A stretch of DNA of 64,000 nucleotides from an uncultured Verrucomicrobiae bacterium (GCA_943788245.1 CALSPN010000024.1:1-64000); one strand, 5' to 3'; positions 1 through 12,157 are shown, counted from the first letter of the stretch. The notes: generated by a model not told the origin, from the letters alone. Translations and numbers: made by a program.

Positions 1-129
1 CTGTTCAGTGATACTGACGGTGATCTGAGACTCAAGAGGCGATAGCAGACGAGGATTGTCTATCAATGCCTGAAGCCGTATGTTACTGACAATCACACCC
101 GGGTCTACAAGCCCGAATGAGTCCAGGCA

Positions 130-1743
130 ATGTCCCGGATTCTCATGATTGCCATGAAAAAAAAAGTATCAGTCTCAACTCATAATGGATTTCTAGGATT
201 CGTAGAACGAACCGGTAATCGACTTCCGGATCCGGTGTTCATATTTGCCTTTCTGATTGGGATTTTGCTGGTGATCTCCGTGCTCTGCGAATGGGGGGGC
301 GTTTCCGCTGCCCATCCGACCAAACTGACGGAAGATGGCTCTGCGCCGTTGGTCCTGACTGCAAAGAGTCTGTTTTCGGCGGAGAATATTCAAAAGATCT
401 GGGTGGAAATGCCCAAGACATTCACGCATTTCCACCCTCTCGGCTACGTTTTGGTAGTGATGCTGGGTGCCGGAGTCGCGGAACGATCCGGGCTTTTCGC
501 GAGCGGAATCAAATCCGCGATGCGTCATGCGCCCAAGGGGCTCCTCACCCCAACCGTTGCTCTGGTTGCCATGCTTTCAAACCATGCTGCTGATGCCGGC
601 TACGTTGTGGTGATTCCACTGGCCGCCATCATTTTTGCCGCTGCCGGGCGACACCCGCTTGCCGGGATAGCTGCAGCTTTTGCCGGGGTCTCCGGTGGAT
701 TTTCGGCCAATTTCACCCCGGGGCAGCTTGATGCCCTGTTGTTTGGCATCACTGAGGCGGCAGTCGAGGGCGCACAGCTTGAATCGGGCTGGTCGATGAA
801 CATTGCTGGCAACTGGTTCTTCATCGCGGCCTTGTTGGTGATCTACCTGCCGGTGATCTGGTATGTCACCGACAAAGTCATCGAGCCTCCGCTTGGTAAG
901 TGGATCCCGGGCGGGGCGCACAAGGAATCCTTCGGCAAGGAGGATAAACCCCTGACCGAGGGGCAGATGAAAGGTCTGCGTCGAGCGGGTCTCGCCGTTC
1001 TCGGCGTCGCGTTGCTTTGGCTGGGAATGACTTTTGGTCCAGGTACTCCTTTGTTGAATGATGGTCCGGGCACAGAAGGCCAAGCCTGGTATGTCACTGC
1101 AACCCCGTTTTTCAAATCTCTCGTTGGTGGATTCATGATTCTCTTTCTGGCTGCGGGCTGGTGCTATGGATCGGCAGCTGGTACCATCAAATCGAGTGAT
1201 GATCTGGTCCGCATGATGACGGATTCGATGAAGGACATGGGGTATTACCTTGTCCTATCTTTTGCGGCAGCGCATTTCGTGGCGATGTTCAATTGGTCGA
1301 ATCTCGGTATGATTTCCGCTGTGCATGGAGCCGGAGCGATCAAGTCGAGCGGCCTACCATTGCCCGTCGTTCTGGGATTGATTGTGTTGTTTTCGGCCGT
1401 GCTGAATTTGTTTGTAGGCTCTGCGAGCGCAAAGTGGGCCTTGCTCGCACCGGTCCTGGTCCCCATGCTCATGCTGTTGGGCGTCAGCCCGGAGGGCGCA
1501 ACCGCCGCCTATCGGGTGGGGGACAGCGCAACCAATATCATTTCGCCCCTCATGGTGTATTTCCCGCTTGTCTTGATCTTTGCCCGGCGCTGGCAGGGGG
1601 GTTTTGGAATCGGATCACTGACCGCGATGATGATTCCTTATTCGATCTGGATGTTGATCACCGGTGTAGTTCTGATGATTCTCTGGATCGTGCTTGGGAT
1701 CCACCTTGGCCCTGGTGCTCCTATTGGAATCCAACTTCCGTGA
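130..1743 (+). CDS. AbgT-family transporter
   Basis: Inner-membrane transporter of the AbgT (p-aminobenzoyl-glutamate) family, whose studied members import p-aminobenzoyl-glutamate or export sulfonamides by proton antiport. The 537-residue length is normal for the family and the protein is hydrophobic throughout. Characteristic segments are the early 'GNRLPDPVFIFAFLIG' stretch, a central 'SNHAADAGYVVVIPLAAI' followed by 'GGFSANFTPGQLDALLFG', and a late 'VGDSATNIISPLMVYFPLV'. These match the conserved hairpin and substrate-site regions of the family. Two starts are possible: ATG 130, or ATG 154, which begins the lysine-rich 'MKKKVS' typical of an inner-membrane N-terminus. Neither has a strong ribosome binding site. 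The gene stands alone and is intact. The true substrate cannot be read from the sequence. Confidence 0.93.
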   Translation: MSRILMIAMKKKVSVSTHNGFLGFVERTGNRLPDPVFIFAFLIGILLVISVLCEWGGVSAAHPTKLTEDGSAPLVLTAKSLFSAENIQKIWVEMPKTFTHFHPLGYVLVVMLGAGVAERSGLFASGIKSAMRHAPKGLLTPTVALVAMLSNHAADAGYVVVIPLAAIIFAAAGRHPLAGIAAAFAGVSGGFSANFTPGQLDALLFGITEAAVEGAQLESGWSMNIAGNWFFIAALLVIYLPVIWYVTDKVIEPPLGKWIPGGAHKESFGKEDKPLTEGQMKGLRRAGLAVLGVALLWLGMTFGPGTPLLNDGPGTEGQAWYVTATPFFKSLVGGFMILFLAAGWCYGSAAGTIKSSDDLVRMMTDSMKDMGYYLVLSFAAAHFVAMFNWSNLGMISAVHGAGAIKSSGLPLPVVLGLIVLFSAVLNLFVGSASAKWALLAPVLVPMLMLLGVSPEGATAAYRVGDSATNIISPLMVYFPLVLIFARRWQGGFGIGSLTAMMIPYSIWMLITGVVLMILWIVLGIHLGPGAPIGIQLP

Positions 1744-2012
1744 TGAACTTTTCGGGATGATGCTAGATTGAAGGCGCCCTGTTGATTCACAGACACGCTG
1801 GTTTTGCTTCTGTAATCAGAAGAGACATGTTCCAATCATATTGAAATTCCTGTTCATGAATTCTTCATGAGATCAATTGCTGGAGACTGTCATTATCCCA
1901 GACGGCATCCACTAGCATACGTCTTGAAATTGAAGTTTGAATGAATCATACATAATTTGCTAAACTTTGAAGAAACCCAAGGAAAACTAACTGACTCGTG
2001 TAACAGAAGTTC

Positions 2013-4362
2013 ATGCATCTCAAAATTAAAAGCGTTCATTGGCTCATGAATATCGTATGCACCACATTATGCTGGATTGCTACTTATTCAGGCAAAGCAA
2101 ACGGTTTTTCCGAGGGGCAAGTTCGGTATTTCGAATCCAAGATACGCCCCTTGTTGATTGATCGCTGCTACGATTGTCATAGTGCGGCATCGCAACGTCA
2201 GGAGGCTGGCCTTCGCTTGGATTCAAGGGATCATCTTATCGAGGGGGGTAAATCCGGGGCAGCTCTTGTCCCCGGAGCGCCCGAAGAAAGCCTCTTGCTG
2301 CAGATCTTTTCAGCCAGTTCTGAAAGGGAAGTGCATCCTGCAATTTTCCCAGCACTAACTGGTCAGGAGATGGCCTTGCTGCGCCGTTGGATTGAAGACG
2401 AGGCAGCATGGCCTACGACCAAGAAGCGTAAGCGTGCAACAGGTGCTTATGACTGGGAACAGGAAAAACGCCATTGGGCTTATCGCCCCATCGAAAAGCC
2501 GGAGTCGCCCTTACCGCCCAATTCTTCGTTTCGTATAAAGAACCCGATTGATTTGTTCGTGGTCGCGCGTCTGGATCAGGCGGGATTACCTCAGGCTGAA
2601 CCTGCGAGGGCAGAGATATTTGTCCGACGAGCCTTTCTAGACTTGATTGGATTGCCGCCATCTGCTTCCGAATTAGCTCATTGGAGTGAACAGCTGGAGA
2701 ACGGGCCAAAAGCATCTTTGGACGACGGCGCGGTGGCAAGAATGATTGACGCGTTATTAGCCCGTCCGCAATACGGTGAACGTTGGGCGCGCCACTGGCT
2801 TGACGTAGCCAGATATAGCGAAATTGGAGGTTGGACACAGGACGGAAGATCGAATCCCATGGGGTTCCATTATCGAGATTGGGTGATCAGAGCCTTCAAT
2901 GAAGACATGCCATTTTCAGCATTTATTCGTCATCAAATAGCAGGTGATCATCTGGATTCCAGGGCTGCCGTTGGCACTGGCTTTCTCGCCTTGGGCCCCA
3001 ATTATACGTCGGATGGAGGCGATCCGGAAAGCATTGCGCAAGCCAAAGGTGAAACCCTTGATGATCGAGTGGATACATTCTCAAGGGGCTTGCTTGGATT
3101 GACCGTTTCTTGCTCGCGTTGTCATGATCACAAATTCGATGCCATTCCAATTGAGGATTACTATTCCATAGCGGGGGTGTTCAACAATACGAGGGAAGGG
3201 GAGACTCCACTGGTGGATGCATCCTCAGTGCGCGCCTTCGAAGAGGGGCAGAAACGCATCCGTGAATTTGACGCTCGACTCAAGGAGCGGCGCAAGGCTG
3301 CAAAAGGCCTCGAAGGCCCTGCAGGCGAAAAAGCAAAAGATGAAATCACGGAGATGGAAGAGGCGTTCAAACGTGTGAAGGCAGAGGCTCCAGCCAAATA
3401 CGCATACGCCCATACCTTGCACGACACCGACGACAAGGATATGCATGTGGCCTTGCGGGGGAACCTACTCAAGAAAGGAGATCTGGCGCCAAGGCGCTTC
3501 CTTCGCATTCTTGCCGGTGAAGATCGTCAACATTTCGACCGAGGAAGCGGTCGCGCTCAACTGGCTGAAGCGGTTGCTGATCTTTCGAATCCACTTTCAA
3601 ATCGTGTTTTTGTGAACCGTGTGTGGATGCATCATTTTGGACGCGCTCTTGTAAGAACACCTGACAACTTTGGGAAACTGGGACAAAAACCTACGCATCC
3701 CATGCTTCTGGACTGGGTAGCAGCGCATTTTGTCGAGTCCGGCGGTTCGCTCAAACAATTGCACCGTCTGATCATGACTTCAGCCACTTATCGGTCCAGC
3801 AGTCGATTCGTCGAACTTTGTTTCAGCGTGGATGCGGATAACCGGCTTTTATGGCGCATGGATCCCCGGCGAATGGACGTGGAAACCTGGAGGGATTCTT
3901 TACTCACGGTGACGGGAGAACTGGATCTCATTCAAGGGGGGCCATCGGTGAACAATATTGCTTCGAGCCATCGACGCACACTTTACGCCAGGATCAGTCG
4001 TAACGATCCCACTGAATCTGATAAATTCCTCAGATTATTCGATTTTCCCAATTCCTCGAGGTACGGCCGCGAAACGCACGCGCAATGTGATTCCTCAGCA
4101 ATACTTGTTCATGCTCAACAGTCCATTCATGGTGGATCGAGCCAAGGCCCTGACCAAGCGTGTGGAAGCGGATTTCGAAAAAAATACAGGTAGTGTTGAT
4201 GCCGTTTACAGGCTTATCCACGGCAGGTCTCCGAGTGAAGAGGAAACCCGGGCTGCCGAGACTTTCTTGGATCAGTCCGATGGCAATCAGTCTGATCTGT
4301 CTCCCTGGGAGTTGTATTGTCAGGCGTTGCTTGCATCCAATGAATTCATGTATATCCGATGA
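2013..4362 (+). CDS. Planctomycete-type cytochrome c / DUF1549 / DUF1553 (PSD1-like) protein, one frameshift
   Basis: Exported protein of about 780 residues. A signal segment (residues ~10-30) is followed by a PSC1-type cytochrome domain with heme motif 'CYDCH' near residue 53, then DUF1549 ('FVVARLDQAGLPQAEPAR', 'FLDLIGLPP') and DUF1553 ('RPQYGERWARHWLDVARYSE', 'NRVFVNRVWMHHFGRALV'). The frame breaks at 4052-4053: removing one T of 'aattcc' restores 'FDFPNPRGTAAKRT', and the new frame runs on through 'VIPQQYLFMLNSPFMVDRA' to a stop at 4362. These proteins almost always precede a DUF1501 gene, as here (21 bp gap). Biochemical function is undefined; a periplasmic redox or glycan-catabolic role is inferred from the heme site and the neighbours. 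ATG 2013 gives the signal peptide directly. Confidence 0.88.
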
Positions 4363-4383
4363 TCTTTTGAAAAGAACTGTCCT

Positions 4384-5806
4384 ATGAACTTACATCATGA
4401 TCTTTACAACGGTCTCACTCGACGAGAAGCACTGCATCGCCTGGGAGCTGGTTTTGGGGGGCTGGGGCTGGCGCAAATGATAGGGGCCACCAATGGGAAA
4501 ACCGAAGTGGCACGATCTCCATTGGAACCCAAAGCGCCTCATTTCGCTCCCAAGGCCAAACATGTGATTCAGCTATTCATGCCCGGGGGGCCTTCTCAGG
4601 TGGATACTTTTGATTACAAACCCTTAATTGCAAAGCATGCCGGAGAACGCCCCGACATTGTCAATCGAAAGACACTTCGCAATACCAAGAATGGACTGCT
4701 GCCTTCGCCGTTCGCGTTCAATCAACATGGCCGCTGCGGAAAATGGGTCAGTGAGATCTTTCCCCGCACCGCCGAGTGTGTGGATGACTTATGTTTTATT
4801 CATTCCATGCATACGGATATTCCCTGAGCATGCGGGTGCGATGATGATGTTTAATCTGGGACACCTTCAACCGAGTCGGCCCAGTCTTGGTTCCTGGCTC
4901 TGCTACGGGCTGGGAAGCGAAAATCAGGAACTACCGGGCCTGGTAGCCATGAGTCCTCGCGCCAAACCCCGCGGTAAAGCCGCACACTGGGGGAATTCTT
5001 TTTTACCGGGGGCCTACTCGGGGGTTTATGCCAACATCGCGGAAATGACACCTGACCGCATCCTCAACCACTTGAAAAATCCGCATCTTTCAAGGAGTGA
5101 ACAGAGGCGTCAGGCAGATTTATTAAGCCAGTTGAACCACCTGGACCTCCAGAGGCAGGTGCAGGATCAGCAACTGGATTCCAGCATTCAGGCCATGGAG
5201 ATGGCGTTTCAGATGCAGTTTGCGGTTCCCGACGTGTTCGATACCACCAGAGAAACCTCCGCAACCAAGGATCTCTATGGGGAATCCGAGTTTGCAAAAG
5301 GATGTCTGATCGCCAGACGTTTAGTGGAAAGGGGGGTGAGAATGGTACAGATTTCGCATTCGATTGATGGCTATGACATTGCCTGGGATACCGGACATGG
5401 AAATATCCACCACCACCGTGACTTGGCGAATAAATGTGATCAAGGGATCGCTGCTTTGATCCGCGATCTCAAGCATCGAGGTTTGCTTGATGAAACTCTG
5501 GTGATCTGGGGAGGTGAATTTGGGCGAGCGCCAACGTCTGAAGGAACCAAGGGCCGCGACCATGACCATTATGGATTTACCGTCTGGATGGCTGGAGGCG
5601 GCGTTAAACCAGGATTCCACATATGGTGCGACGGATGAATTTGGCTGTTCCGCTGCAGATAACCCAGTGCATGTGCATGACCTGCACGCCACCATTCTGC
5701 ATCTCATGGGGGCTGGATCACGAAAAAACTGACTTACCGCTATTCTGGACGTGACTATCGTTTAACGGATGTGCATGGCCATGTCCTGCACGACATCATT
5801 GCCTAG
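4384..5806 (+). pseudogene. DUF1501 (sulfatase-fold) Tat-exported protein, four frameshifts
   Basis: DUF1501 proteins have an alkaline-phosphatase/sulfatase-like fold and are encoded beside PSD1-like cytochromes, as here. The N-terminus has a twin-arginine signal ('LTRREALHRLGAGFGG'), so export by Tat is expected. Conserved segments are 'HVIQLFMPGGPSQVDTFDYK', 'HTDIPEHAGAMMMFNLG', '[16 protein letters not shown]' and '[19 protein letters not shown]'. The frame shifts by +1 four times: in the C run at ~4822-4824, at TT 5615-5616, in the G run 5708-5712 and in the A run 5723-5728. Deleting one base each time gives a continuous ~470-residue protein ending '...[14 protein letters not shown]' at TAG 5804-5806. 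All four are single-base insertions, mostly in homopolymers, so sequencing error is as likely as true inactivation. Confidence 0.85.
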
Positions 5807-5932
5807 AACCTTTTGTCGGTCGTTGACGTAAGTTTTGGGAGCAGTCTTGTGCCAGGCAAAGGGCTTGCATGTGCCGATCCATCGCTCCGCTTTGAACTCT
5901 GCGGGGATCTTCGGTATTCAACGAGCTGCTTT

Positions 5933-5956
5933 GGGCTCACGCGCTATTGCGAGCCC
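5933..5956. terminator. possible bidirectional hairpin between convergent genes
   Basis: The 191-bp gap between the convergent DUF1501 and DUF1080 genes holds an inverted repeat: GGGCT/AGCCC plus CGC/GCG with a CA bulge and a six-base loop. There is no clear T run on either side, so this is only a plausible shared terminator. Confidence 0.3.
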
Positions 5957-5997
5957 TTGTGGATTTGAGGGAAGCAAGTGGGGCAGCGCACAGCGCC

Positions 5998-6728
5998 TCA
6001 TTCTGTTTTAATATGATCCAATATTTTGAGTTCAATATCCTTGAAATGTACGATCATATCAGGGTCATGCAGTTGAAACTGAATCATGCCTGACTTGAGT
6101 CTGCGGCTTTCCGGAAGGTGTTCCTCAAATTGTGCAGCAGGTTTCCCATTGATGGAGAATTGAAATTGGTTTCCGCGAACGATCACATGAACAGTATTCC
6201 AATCGTTTTTCTTGATGTCCCTCCACCTGAACGGCACCTTTGAGAGATGAAATAGCAGGGGAATCATCTTCCCTGATGATCAGCTTATCACCTCGAAAGC
6301 ATCGGTGCTCGATGCGTCCAGGTGTATGGAAATCCCAAGCTCCAAGCACCTTGCCACCGATCCCTGCATGGCCAAGGTCCACATGATATGCTTGATAATC
6401 GCGTTTGCCAGTGGGGTCTTTTACTGCTCGGATGTTGACTCCACTGTTTCCCTCACCCGGAAACCGATACGAAAACTTCAGTTCGAAATCGGCAATATCA
6501 CGGTTGCCGTCATAGATGAGATAACAGCGCCCCTTTTTACCTTCACCAACGATATAATCATCACGAACATACCATGCCTCCGAGGCCTGTGGGAAACTTG
6601 GAGGACCAACCCTCCAGTGTTTTGCCGTTGAAGATTCGCAAAAACTCGCCTTCTGAAGCGTTCGCGTTTGTTTGATCAACGTTGAAGTAGAATAACGTCC
6701 ATACGAGGATCATCCAGTGGAGTTTCAT
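5998..6728 (-). pseudogene. DUF1080 / 3-keto-disaccharide hydrolase-like secreted protein, two frameshifts
   Basis: Concanavalin-like DUF1080 proteins are annotated as 3-keto-disaccharide hydrolases. ATG 6728 begins a secretion signal ('MKLHWMILVWTLFYF'), followed by the family hallmark 'LRIFNGKTLEGW'. Two single-base insertions then break the frame: the first near 6600, in 'tttccc', before 'YIVGEGKKGRCYLIYDGN'; the second at about 6240-6265, before 'WNTVHVIVRGNQFQFSING'. The later segments 'GEGNSGVNIRAV', 'YQAYHVDLG' and 'GKPAAQF' are all family-typical. The TGA stop is at 5998-6000. It lies 60 bp downstream of the SGNH/PVC dehydrogenase gene on the same strand and is probably the last gene of that operon. 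A second, intact DUF1080 gene lies at 31.4 kb. Confidence 0.82.
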
Positions 6729-6788
6729 CGTCAATCCTGTGGATTGCTGGGTTTGCCCTTGCTGGGGAGTGGCCTAAATTGAGATGCA

Positions 6789-9700
6789 TCATTGGGTTCC
6801 TAGTTGTGTCAGGTAATGTACGAGATGGGCAAGTTCCTTTTCGCTGAGATCATCGGTGAGACCTTGCGGCATCAAACTCCTGAGTTTTTTTGATGTACGG
6901 ATTTCTTCTTGATGGATTTGGATGAGTTTGGTGGAAAACAGTGTCTTGTAAAACGAGTAACCCCTGTTCTGGACGTTGAAAGCGCGGTTCGATCGTATCC
7001 TATGAAGATACGATCGTCCTTGGTGTTTATTTCAACCGGTGTGTAACCTTCCTTGATCTGGCGCTCAGGCCAGAGAAGTTCTTCGATGATTCTTTTCTGC
7101 AGAGAGGGGTGGAGCCAATGGTTGTAAGCTCGGGGCCAACCAAGCCTCCCATACCACTGACCTGATGGCATGCGTTGCAAGCTAACTGTGAAAATAGTCT
7201 TTGGCCTATTTGAGTATTGCCCTCCCGGCGGGCTTTGCCAGCCAGGCTCTGAATAAAAGACGCATCGTAAGCTCTCTCTTTATCCGTTTCTATCGACGCT
7301 TGATTCAATGCCGCCAGAAGCTCTGGATCAGGGTTTCCCGAGGCATAGAGAATCCGTTGCAAATGCTTTGCGGCGGCAGCACTTATCGGGTTTTTACGAA
7401 GGGCCTCTGCAAGTGCATGGGATCCTCCCGCTTTATGAGTCAACGAGGCCAGGATGTTTGAGGCGTATGATTCCAAGATTGTTTCTTTTACCAGATAGTC
7501 TGCTGCAGCTTCTGCAGCGGAGGGTAAATCGAATTTCGCAAGGGACATGATGGCCTGCGAGCGAAGCATGGGCTTTGCATCCTTTTCTTGCAAGATCGAT
7601 GAGTTTATTGCGGTTCCCAGCTGTATCAAGGTCCCCCATTGCTCTCAAAGCTGCCACCCGAAGCTCGGGGTCGTAGTCTTCTCTGGTGGCGATCTCGACG
7701 ACGATTCCGGATGCATCCTTGAATCCTGCGAGGCCAATCAGTTTCAATGCGGGTATTCCAATCCTTTTATCCGTGTGGAGCGCCAGGTCCTTCAGTACTT
7801 GCAGGTTCTTTTCCGGTAACGCTGCTGGATTGGTTTCAAGAATTTGAGCCAGTGCCTCCAAAATAACAGCATGAGACACGCTATCGTATTGTTTGTTTCG
7901 CATGTGCCGATCTGGATGGATTCCATATTGATAAAAATCCTTCGGATCTCCATTGGCTAGAATTGAAATAATCGCATTACGGTTTGCTGCCTTATTCAAT
8001 GCGCCTGCATCAACCATGCTCCTCAGACTGCTGACAGCATCCCTGTCCTTGATTTCATTCAGGATAAAAGCCAGATGAGCAGGTTTTGTGAATTGGGATT
8101 CGCCTTGTTTGAAAGCGGGTAACCAAACGGGCAGCAGTCGATGAATGGTTTGTTTCAATGCATAATCAATCCATTGATCCACAGGGTGATCGGTCGCTTC
8201 CACCGCGACCTGCATGGAGCGCGGTGATAAGATAGCAGAGCATGCCACGATGGCTTCCAATCTGACACGGCCCTCAATGTCATGGACAGATTCGGAAAGA
8301 AGTTCCAGCGGCGCATCCATTCGATCATGCCAACCGCCCGATCAGTTTTGTCGCAGCAGCGCGGATTCGCATATCCGATGACCTCAACAGCTTGCGGAGC
8401 AGGGTGGGACGCACGGTTTCAATGGAGGCAAAGGACATCAGCGCTTCGTAGAGCAGGGGGGCATGATGCGGTTTTTTGTGATCCAGAGTGCGAACCCATG
8501 CATCAAGTGCTGCTGTGACCTCTGAGACCGGGTGACCGGTGAGCGCGCGTTTCGCCTGATAACGTGTCCATGAATCTGGAGCTTTTAACCCTTGAATGGT
8601 TTCACTGATCGGCGCTGTCAGGAGGTCTGCTGGCCTTCCTGACTTTTTTTGTTTCCTGGGATCTGCGATGGAGATACGCCAGATCCGACCGTGTGCCTTG
8701 TCTCGAGTTGGATCTCGGAAAGCATCATCTTGATGACAGGTGATCGGGTTATACCAATCGACCACGTAGACAGCGCCATCTGGCCCCTCCTTGACATCAA
8801 CCGGTCTGAAATTACGGTGACTTGAGTTAAGCAGCGGTTCCTCCCAGGTAAGAGCAAAGCCAGAACCTTGATCGGATATGGAAAAGCGGCTTACCCGATT
8901 CGCCTTGTAATCTCCAATCGCAAAAGTTCCAACGCATGTGGGCAGGTAAACTCTCGCTGCCAAGGTAACCAATCCCGCAATAGCCTCCGGGATTGCCGAT
9001 TCTCGGGAACTTGCGTCGATGAGTTGTCGGCACTTGAGCAGGAGCCAGCCAACTTACTCCTCCAGCGCCGTCTACCCCGAAGCTCTGACCCCAAGGATCG
9101 AAGTCGATTCCCCAGGGATTGCCAGGTCCCATATGAGCTTCAAGGAACGGCACAAGCTGAAGTCTAAGCGGGCGCAGTTTAAAGTATCCTGCATTGAATA
9201 AAGCGCTGGTGCCCCAAGGCGTTTCCACTCGTGACTCACACCCGTCCCCATGGCCAAAATACAGTTGGCCATCCGGACTCCAGATGAAGGAGTTTATCGT
9301 CTGATGTGAATCTCCGTCACCAAAACCACTCAGGAGTAACCCTTCGCTGGTCGGCCTGACCGTCACCGTCGGTATCTTTGAGGAAAAGTATCTCCGTGTT
9401 TTGTCCGACATAAATGCCTCCATGCCCCCATTCGATACCAGTTGGAATATTCAAGCCATCCGCAAACACGGTCGAGGTGTCTGCGACCCCGTTGCGATCC
9501 TTGTCCTCCAGAACAATGATTTTATCGTTGGGAAGATCGCCGGGGAAAACGTGGGGGTAGGTAGTGGTGGTGGTGACATACATGCGCCCTGATGGATCCC
9601 AGCGCACGTTCAGAGGGGATGTGAGTCCTTGTTGCTCGGAAGCGAAAAGATTGATGCTGAAGCCTTCCGGTAGCGTAAACGCTGCCAGCTCCTTTTCGAT

Positions 9701-10720
9701 ATTCGCTTGAGGATCCCCATGCAAGATTTCCTTTGGAGGACGATTTGGCCCCGGATCGGTGCCATGTATTGCGATGTGCTGGATGCGCTCTTCAGCTTCT
9801 GCGATCATCCGTGGCAAGGTCAGCCATTCTTCACGCAATGAAATAGGACCTTTAGTAAACTGTCGCCTGGCGTCATCACCAAACAATAATTTCCAGTTGG
9901 TCGGGCGCCAGTAGTTGAGCCAAAGTCGATGCTTTTCAATGACCGCATTTCTCAGGGGATGGAGCGCATCATGTGAATGGGAGTCGATGCCAAGCTGATC
10001 GGCGATCTGTCTTGCAATGATCGGGTGCGCTTCGGGGCTGATGTGTCGTCCATTGGATGTTGCATTGCTGGTTGCCTGATGAAAAAGGTCTACCAGGAAC
10101 ACACGATGTTTTTTGGCCAGCTGACGGATGACATTTACATACTGACTCAAGATTTCGTTTTGCTGCGCAAGGTTTGGCAGATGAGGGTTGTCAGAGCTCT
10201 CGAATGGGGTGGGAGTCAGCAGGGCAACCCTGCGGCCATCCTTCAACCACGATTGAATGAGTGTTGAGTAAGCTTCTGAAAATGCCGCCAGTGCTTCAAG
10301 ACCCTCTAATGATTCCGATTGGCCAAATTGGGAAATAATCATGCTGGCCCCAATCCGCTTCAACTGATTGTTCAAATCCCCCAGTCCTCCGTCCTGATCG
10401 AAATGCGCTCGTTTGCGCCATCGTTCGATCACCGTTCCCTGTCGGAATACCGTATCCGCTTCCCATGCCAGATCTCGGAACTGGGGGGATGATTGCACAA
10501 AATGTTCGCTCAGGATGGATTCCAGATAACCTGCCTTCTGTAGATAAACCATATTGGCACCACCTAGAAAGGCGACTACTTCATTTCGCTCCAATCGAAA
10601 GGGTCTTTGGGCATGAACCTGAGCGCTGCCGAACAATAAGCAGGTCAGCCAGACGAGACAGATAGACTTGAAAGTTTTTTTGTTCATCGCGCTGCCATTG
10701 ATGCCATTTGCATCACTCAT
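6789..10720 (-). pseudogene. SGNH-like + PVC-type dehydrogenase + HEAT + cytochrome c protein, about six frameshifts
   Basis: Reconstructed exported protein of ~1,300 residues. Order: signal peptide (from ATG 10687, or ATG 10720 with 11 extra residues), an SGNH/GDSL-like domain ('NEVVAFLGGANMVYLQKAG', '...DLFHQATSNATSNGRHISP'), a PVC-type dehydrogenase propeller ('FTLPEGFSINLFASEQ', 'NPWGIDFDPWGQSF', 'EGPDGAVYVVDWYNP'), HEAT repeats, and a heme site 'CNACHQVSGMGGLVGPEL'. The C-terminus '...MPQGLTDDLSEKELAHLVHY' ends at TGA 6789-6791. Frame changes fall near 9340, 8890, 8320, 7640, 7110 and 6985. The first four are +1; the last two are +2 or -1. Motifs survive on both sides of every break. The family is thought to oxidise sugars or alcohols in the periplasm and pass electrons to the attached heme. 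The substrate is unknown. Confidence 0.82.
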
Positions 10721-10734
10721 CGATTCAGAGGGAC

Positions 10735-12069
10735 TTATTTATTCGTGATACAGTAAACGGAGGAGGCGGTTCGAATAAAGAGTTTACCTTGTGCCATGGA
10801 GGGAGTGGCAATGCACAACTCATCCAAGTCGTTTGTTTCAATTATTTCAAATTCGGGGCCAGCTTTTAGAACGAATGTTTTCCCACTTTCAGCAAGGCCA
10901 AAGAGTTTACCATTATAGGCCCAGGGAGATGCCGTAAAACTTGTGTAAAGCGGAAATCGTGTGCGGTCGTAAATTTCTTCCCCGGTAAGGGCGTGGTGAC
11001 AGGTCATCATGCCCTGATCAAGGAGCGTATAATAATACTCTCCATAAACGATTGGGGTTGTGTTGTAGGGGCCCAGTTTTGGATGATGCCACTCAATAAA
11101 AGCACCTTTCCTTTGATTTTCATCAATACTGATGTCGCCACTGGCCCCGCTTTGGATAACCCAGACCGGTCGGCGTCGATCCTGAAAATATCCGGATGTC
11201 ACATAAAGTAATCCATTCGCTGCAAAGGGTGAAGGGATGGTCAGAACAGACATCCGGCCGTCCATCGACCAGAGGACGTTTCCATTCAAATCATAGGAGC
11301 GAATACGCTTTCTGCCTGCAGTGACTACCTCAGTGCGCAACTCATTTTTCCAGATAAAAGGAGTAGCCCAGGTGGTCTTTTCCTCTCTGGGTGTGCGCCA
11401 GCGCTGCTTGCCGGTTTTGCTGTCCAAGGCGGTGATGAAAGAGGATTTGGCATTGTCATATTGAATGATTACCTGATTCTCATGTACCACAGGCGACGCA
11501 GCCGCCCCATAGTCTCGCATGGTTTCTTCCGGATGAATCAGAGATTCCCAGAGTGGTGTTCCGTTGTGATCGAAACAGTACAGTCCAAGATCTCCAAACA
11601 GTGCATAAAGACGTTCGCCATCAACACAGGGGGTTTCCGATGCATAGGTGTTTTTCGGGTGACGTCCCACAGGTGGAGTGCCCTTGTGTACCTCACGCTT
11701 CCAAAGTGTTTGACCTGTGTTGATATCCAGGCAGTAAACCAGCCAGCGATGCATGCCGCCCGGTATTTCCTTTCGACCTTCGCCGTTATAAAGACCGGGC
11801 TTGGGTTTTTCAAACTGTCCATCACTGGCGACGGTTGTAAGGAATACTTTGTCACCCCAAATGACCGGGCTGGACCAGCCCAGGCCGGGAATGTCCGATT
11901 TCCAGAGAATGTTTTCCGTCTTACTCCACTTCGTGGGCAGTCGGGGATCGTTATCAACAACTCCGTCTGCATTGGGTCCGCGAAATCTTGACCAGTTTTC
12001 TTGAGCATATAAATCTGAGCATAATACTAAGATGAATATCAGGGAAAGATGGGTGCCTCTTGCTTTCAT
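10735..12069 (-). CDS. PQQ-binding-like beta-propeller repeat protein (secreted)
   Basis: Intact 444-residue protein with a cleavable signal (residues 1-22, ending '...CSDLYAQ'). The opening 'ENWSRFRGPNADGVV' and 'LPTKWSKTENILWKSDIPG' are the standard start of the PVC group of PQQ-like propellers related to BamB. Repeats with 'G.....YCLDINTGQTLWKREV' and 'ALDSKTGKQRWRTPRE' follow. Such proteins may bind PQQ or act as non-catalytic scaffolds; no catalytic residues can be assigned. It starts 88 bp after a sulfatase and ends 14 bp before the first possible start of the SGNH/PVC dehydrogenase, so the three genes probably form one operon. A redox-partner or scaffold role is inferred from that context. 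Confidence 0.9.
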   Translation of the reverse strand: MKARGTHLSLIFILVLCSDLYAQENWSRFRGPNADGVVDNDPRLPTKWSKTENILWKSDIPGLGWSSPVIWGDKVFLTTVASDGQFEKPKPGLYNGEGRKEIPGGMHRWLVYCLDINTGQTLWKREVHKGTPPVGRHPKNTYASETPCVDGERLYALFGDLGLYCFDHNGTPLWESLIHPEETMRDYGAAASPVVHENQVIIQYDNAKSSFITALDSKTGKQRWRTPREEKTTWATPFIWKNELRTEVVTAGRKRIRSYDLNGNVLWSMDGRMSVLTIPSPFAANGLLYVTSGYFQDRRRPVWVIQSGASGDISIDENQRKGAFIEWHHPKLGPYNTTPIVYGEYYYTLLDQGMMTCHHALTGEEIYDRTRFPLYTSFTASPWAYNGKLFGLAESGKTFVLKAGPEFEIIETNDLDELCIATPSMAQGKLFIRTASSVYCITNK

Positions 12070-12157
12070 AATGGGATCAGATCTTTTTTATCTAAACATG
12101 AAAATCACTTGATTGACAATCAAAGACTTGCGGGATGAAACAGATTTAAGTTTTTGT

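Noticed and set aside
1-129. Open minus-strand stretch at the left edge, protein-like but lacking ATG
   Set aside because: It has only possible GTG/TTG starts, no recognisable family, and would run head-to-head into the AbgT gene; too short to support.
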